Positions 6,651 through 8,128 of a DNA stretch of 8,128 nucleotides are shown one piece after another. The first letter of the stretch is position 1; every line of letters starts with the position of its first letter. Position numbers and translations under genes: made by a program. The stretch lies in contig JAQBUS010000033.1 of assembly GCA_027623875.1 (NCBI GenBank), positions 1 to 8,128 of the forward strand, written 5' to 3'. The notes below the pieces were generated by a model, which did not search any database, was not told the DNA's origin, and was given only the letters and a program-made list of their open reading frames with translations. The stretch is from Pseudomonadota bacterium. Lineage in GTDB: Bacteria > Pseudomonadota > Alphaproteobacteria > Rhodobacterales > Rhodobacteraceae.

Positions 6651-7650
6651 TTATAACTCTTTTGATGTTGCTAGAGGTGGGTTCAGGAAAACATCTGTGA
6701 ACTAGGTTAGCCAAGCCTGAAAGGCTTGGATGTTGTAGATCTGAGAGCAACCTGTCCCAAACTCGTGGAAGAAGTGCTAGGTAAGCTATTTTTTTATCTC
6801 TAATAAAAAGTCGAGTAAAAACGCCTAATATTCTAAGATTTCTTTGAGCGCTGCACACAGTAAACGCTTCAATAACATTAGTATAATCTATATCAACTTT
6901 TGAACTGTAATACCTTAGACATTTGGTCCTCACTTCTAAAGAAACGTCCCTTCTTATATCATTTAATAGTGAGGCTAGATCATAAGTTGGGTGGCCCAAC
7001 ATAGCGTCTTGAAAGTCCAAGAGTCCAATTTTTTTTAACCCTGCTCGATCTTTAAGCCAAAGAAGGTTTTCTGCATGAAAATCTCTGTGAACCAGTACCC
7101 TTCCCGACCCCATTATGTTTGTAAGGCTCTCGGACATAACGGCTTTTATATTTTTCTTTAAATCTAAGCTTAGTGGTTTCTCTCCCAAAAACTTGCAGTA
7201 CCAGTCTACAGAGAGAAGTGAGGCGTCTGTCATAGCCAACACCGTATAGTCAGATAAATCACAGGGCGGTTTGGCTTTATGTATGAATAAAAGCGTATCA
7301 ATTGCCGTAAGATAGAGGTCAAGCTCACAATCTGGTGTCGTTGATATTGTGGTAGAAAATAAATTGTTGCCAAAGTCTTCTAAAATCAAAAATCCGTTTT
7401 GGATGTCGGTATTTAAAATATTAGGTGCACTTAATCCAATATCGAGTAAATAATAACATATTTTTAAAAAGGATATAACGTCTTCACCAGCTTTGGGAGG
7501 AGAGTTCATAAATATGGCATTGCCATGTTCAAAAGAAATTAGTCGTTCGTAACTTCGATTTGATGCGTCACCAGATATTGAAATTCTTTTTGCCTTAGCC
7601 CATTTTGTACTAGAAAGAAAATCTTGAGATAATTTTTTACGATCTATCAT
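6634..7650 (-). CDS. amgK: AmgK-type anomeric MurNAc/GlcNAc kinase (APH-fold phosphotransferase)
   Basis: This 338-aa protein belongs to the aminoglycoside phosphotransferase superfamily. AmgK phosphorylates the anomeric hydroxyl of MurNAc or GlcNAc with ATP, giving the sugar-1-phosphate that MurU uses. SGDASNRSYERL (26-37) is the nucleotide-binding loop. The catalytic loop LVHRDFHAENLLWL contains D190 and N195. The metal-binding LLDFQDAMLGHPTYDLASLL contains D212. QRNLRILGVFTRL (269-281) and LLPRVWDRLLSDLQHPSL (293-310) are conserved in alphaproteobacterial members. ATG 7650 is supported by AGAGG ten bases upstream, inside the end of tsaE. The gene overlaps tsaE by 14 bp and murU by 17 bp. 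These proteins are often annotated only as phosphotransferase or mistaken for aminoglycoside-resistance enzymes. The murU neighbour makes a peptidoglycan-recycling role much more likely. Whether the pathway is complete depends on MurNAc-6-phosphate phosphatase (MupP) and other genes outside the window. Confidence 0.91.
   Translation of the reverse strand: MIDRKKLSQDFLSSTKWAKAKRISISGDASNRSYERLISFEHGNAIFMNSPPKAGEDVISFLKICYYLLDIGLSAPNILNTDIQNGFLILEDFGNNLFSTTISTTPDCELDLYLTAIDTLLFIHKAKPPCDLSDYTVLAMTDASLLSVDWYCKFLGEKPLSLDLKKNIKAVMSESLTNIMGSGRVLVHRDFHAENLLWLKDRAGLKKIGLLDFQDAMLGHPTYDLASLLNDIRRDVSLEVRTKCLRYYSSKVDIDYTNVIEAFTVCSAQRNLRILGVFTRLFIRDKKIAYLALLPRVWDRLLSDLQHPSLSGLANLVHRCFPEPTSSNIKRVINANAD
6657..6663 (-). 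promoter_or_regulatory. Ribosome binding site of murU
   Basis: AAAAGAG on the minus strand lies 6 bases before the ATG at 6650, within the end of amgK. It favours this start over the ATG two codons downstream. Confidence 0.5.
6711..6729. repeat. Hairpin element inside the 3' part of amgK
   Basis: CCAAGCCT (6711-6718) and AGGCTTGG (6722-6729) form a perfect 8-bp stem with a GAA loop on the plus strand (TTC in the mRNA). It shares 15 of 16 bases with the addB hairpin at 3475-3490 but is read in a different codon frame. No T-run follows it, so a terminator is unlikely. Confidence 0.45.
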
Positions 7651-8128
7651 GAGTTTTTAACCTCTGTTGAATGAGTCGTAGAAAATTATATTGTTTTTTG
7701 TCGTGGCATTCGATAACGCAAATTCTACTATTTTCTTTATTGGCATACTCCAATTTAATTTTAACTGCATCGCGAGGTATAAGGAGATCTAATTTATCTG
7801 GCCATTCGATCAAACACAAACTGTTTTCGAATGCATCTGTAAGACCAAGCTCCATTAACTCAGTCTTTGATTTAACCCTATATAAATCGGCATGAATAAT
7901 ATCTATTTCGGGTGTTTGGTAACTTTGAATTAAGGTGTAGGTTGGAGAGGGGACATCTTCATTTAGGCCATATTTCATAAGAAGTTTTTGTATAAGGCTT
8001 CGAGCAAAAAAAGTCTTGCCGGTACCAATCTCTCCATTTAATAAAATAGTTGTGCCCTTAATGGCTTTTTCTGCAAAGACGTGAGCTAACCGAATGGTAT
8101 CGCTTTCTGTAAACAGAGGAATGTTTAT
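7637..8128 (-). CDS. tsaE: TsaE, ATPase of tRNA t6A37 threonylcarbamoylation (5'-truncated)
   Basis: TsaE (YjeE family) is the small P-loop ATPase that works with TsaD and TsaB to place threonylcarbamoyl on A37 of ANN-decoding tRNAs. The frame is open from the right edge to TAA at 7637, giving 163 in-window residues. They contain Walker A GEIGTGKT (K38, in-window numbering), VPSPTYTLI (59-67), HADLYR (79-84), ELMELGL (90-96) and LIEWPDKL (106-113), all TsaE signatures in family order. Family proteins are about 150-160 residues, so the true start is probably only a few codons past the edge. No ATG, GTG or TTG lies ahead of the P-loop in the visible frame. The first visible ATG, at 7978, falls after Walker A and would remove it, so it is rejected as a start. 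The 3' end overlaps amgK by 14 bp and carries that gene's ribosome binding site. Confidence 0.95.
   Translation of the reverse strand: MNIPLFTESDTIRLAHVFAEKAIKGTTILLNGEIGTGKTFFARSLIQKLLMKYGLNEDVPSPTYTLIQSYQTPEIDIIHADLYRVKSKTELMELGLTDAFENSLCLIEWPDKLDLLIPRDAVKIKLEYANKENSRICVIECHDKKQYNFLRLIQQRLKTHDRS
7661..7665 (-). promoter_or_regulatory. Ribosome binding site of amgK
   Basis: AGAGG on the minus strand lies 10 bases before the ATG at 7650, within the last codons of tsaE. It is the best Shine-Dalgarno match at any junction in the window and supports the chosen amgK start. Confidence 0.65.

Noticed and set aside
6634..7650. Reading the APH-fold protein as an aminoglycoside-resistance enzyme
   Set aside because: Its motifs match the alphaproteobacterial AmgK-type family and it is overlapped by a MurU-type gene, which fits sugar recycling instead.
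6478..7895. Plus-strand open frames of 75 and 74 aa opposite murU/amgK and tsaE
   Set aside because: They run opposite conserved motifs (the MurU NTP loop, the TsaE HADLYR region) and have no independent support.
7637..7978. A 113-aa form of TsaE starting at ATG 7978
   Set aside because: The frame continues upstream through an intact Walker A GEIGTGKT, so the protein is truncated by the window edge, not short.

Overview
The window is a densely packed, AT-rich stretch (roughly 60% A+T by eye, not counted) in which every real gene lies on the minus strand. Transcribed right to left, the order is tsaE (5'-truncated at the right edge), amgK, murU, addB, addA (3'-truncated at the left edge). There is no intergenic DNA: consecutive genes overlap by 14, 17, 8 and 4 bp. 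No RNA gene, mobile element, CRISPR array or factor-independent terminator was seen. The operon promoter must lie beyond the right edge.

The gene set, its order and the protein subfamilies point to a low-GC alphaproteobacterium, probably from a free-living aquatic or marine lineage; that habitat is only an inference from base composition. The order tsaE-amgK-murU-addB-addA is a known arrangement in Alphaproteobacteria. It often has a sensor kinase gene upstream and a thioredoxin gene downstream, neither of which is visible here. AddB is of the alphaproteobacterial type, without iron-sulfur-cluster cysteines. The kinase and nucleotidyltransferase carry the motif wording usual for that class.

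The genes serve three jobs. TsaE is the ATPase of the t6A37 tRNA-modification machinery. AmgK and MurU form the anabolic peptidoglycan-recycling pair that converts free MurNAc to UDP-MurNAc. AddA and AddB are the two subunits of the helicase-nuclease that resects double-strand breaks for RecA-dependent repair. AddA and AddB act together and are coupled by an ATGA overlap; AmgK and MurU catalyse consecutive steps; TsaE has no evident mechanistic link to either pair.

I found no undescribed protein system. The most notable unexplained signals are at the nucleic-acid level. A perfect 11-bp inverted repeat lies inside murU. A near-identical 16-nt hairpin occurs once in addB and once in amgK, in different reading frames. 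All of these could be chance, and tests are given.
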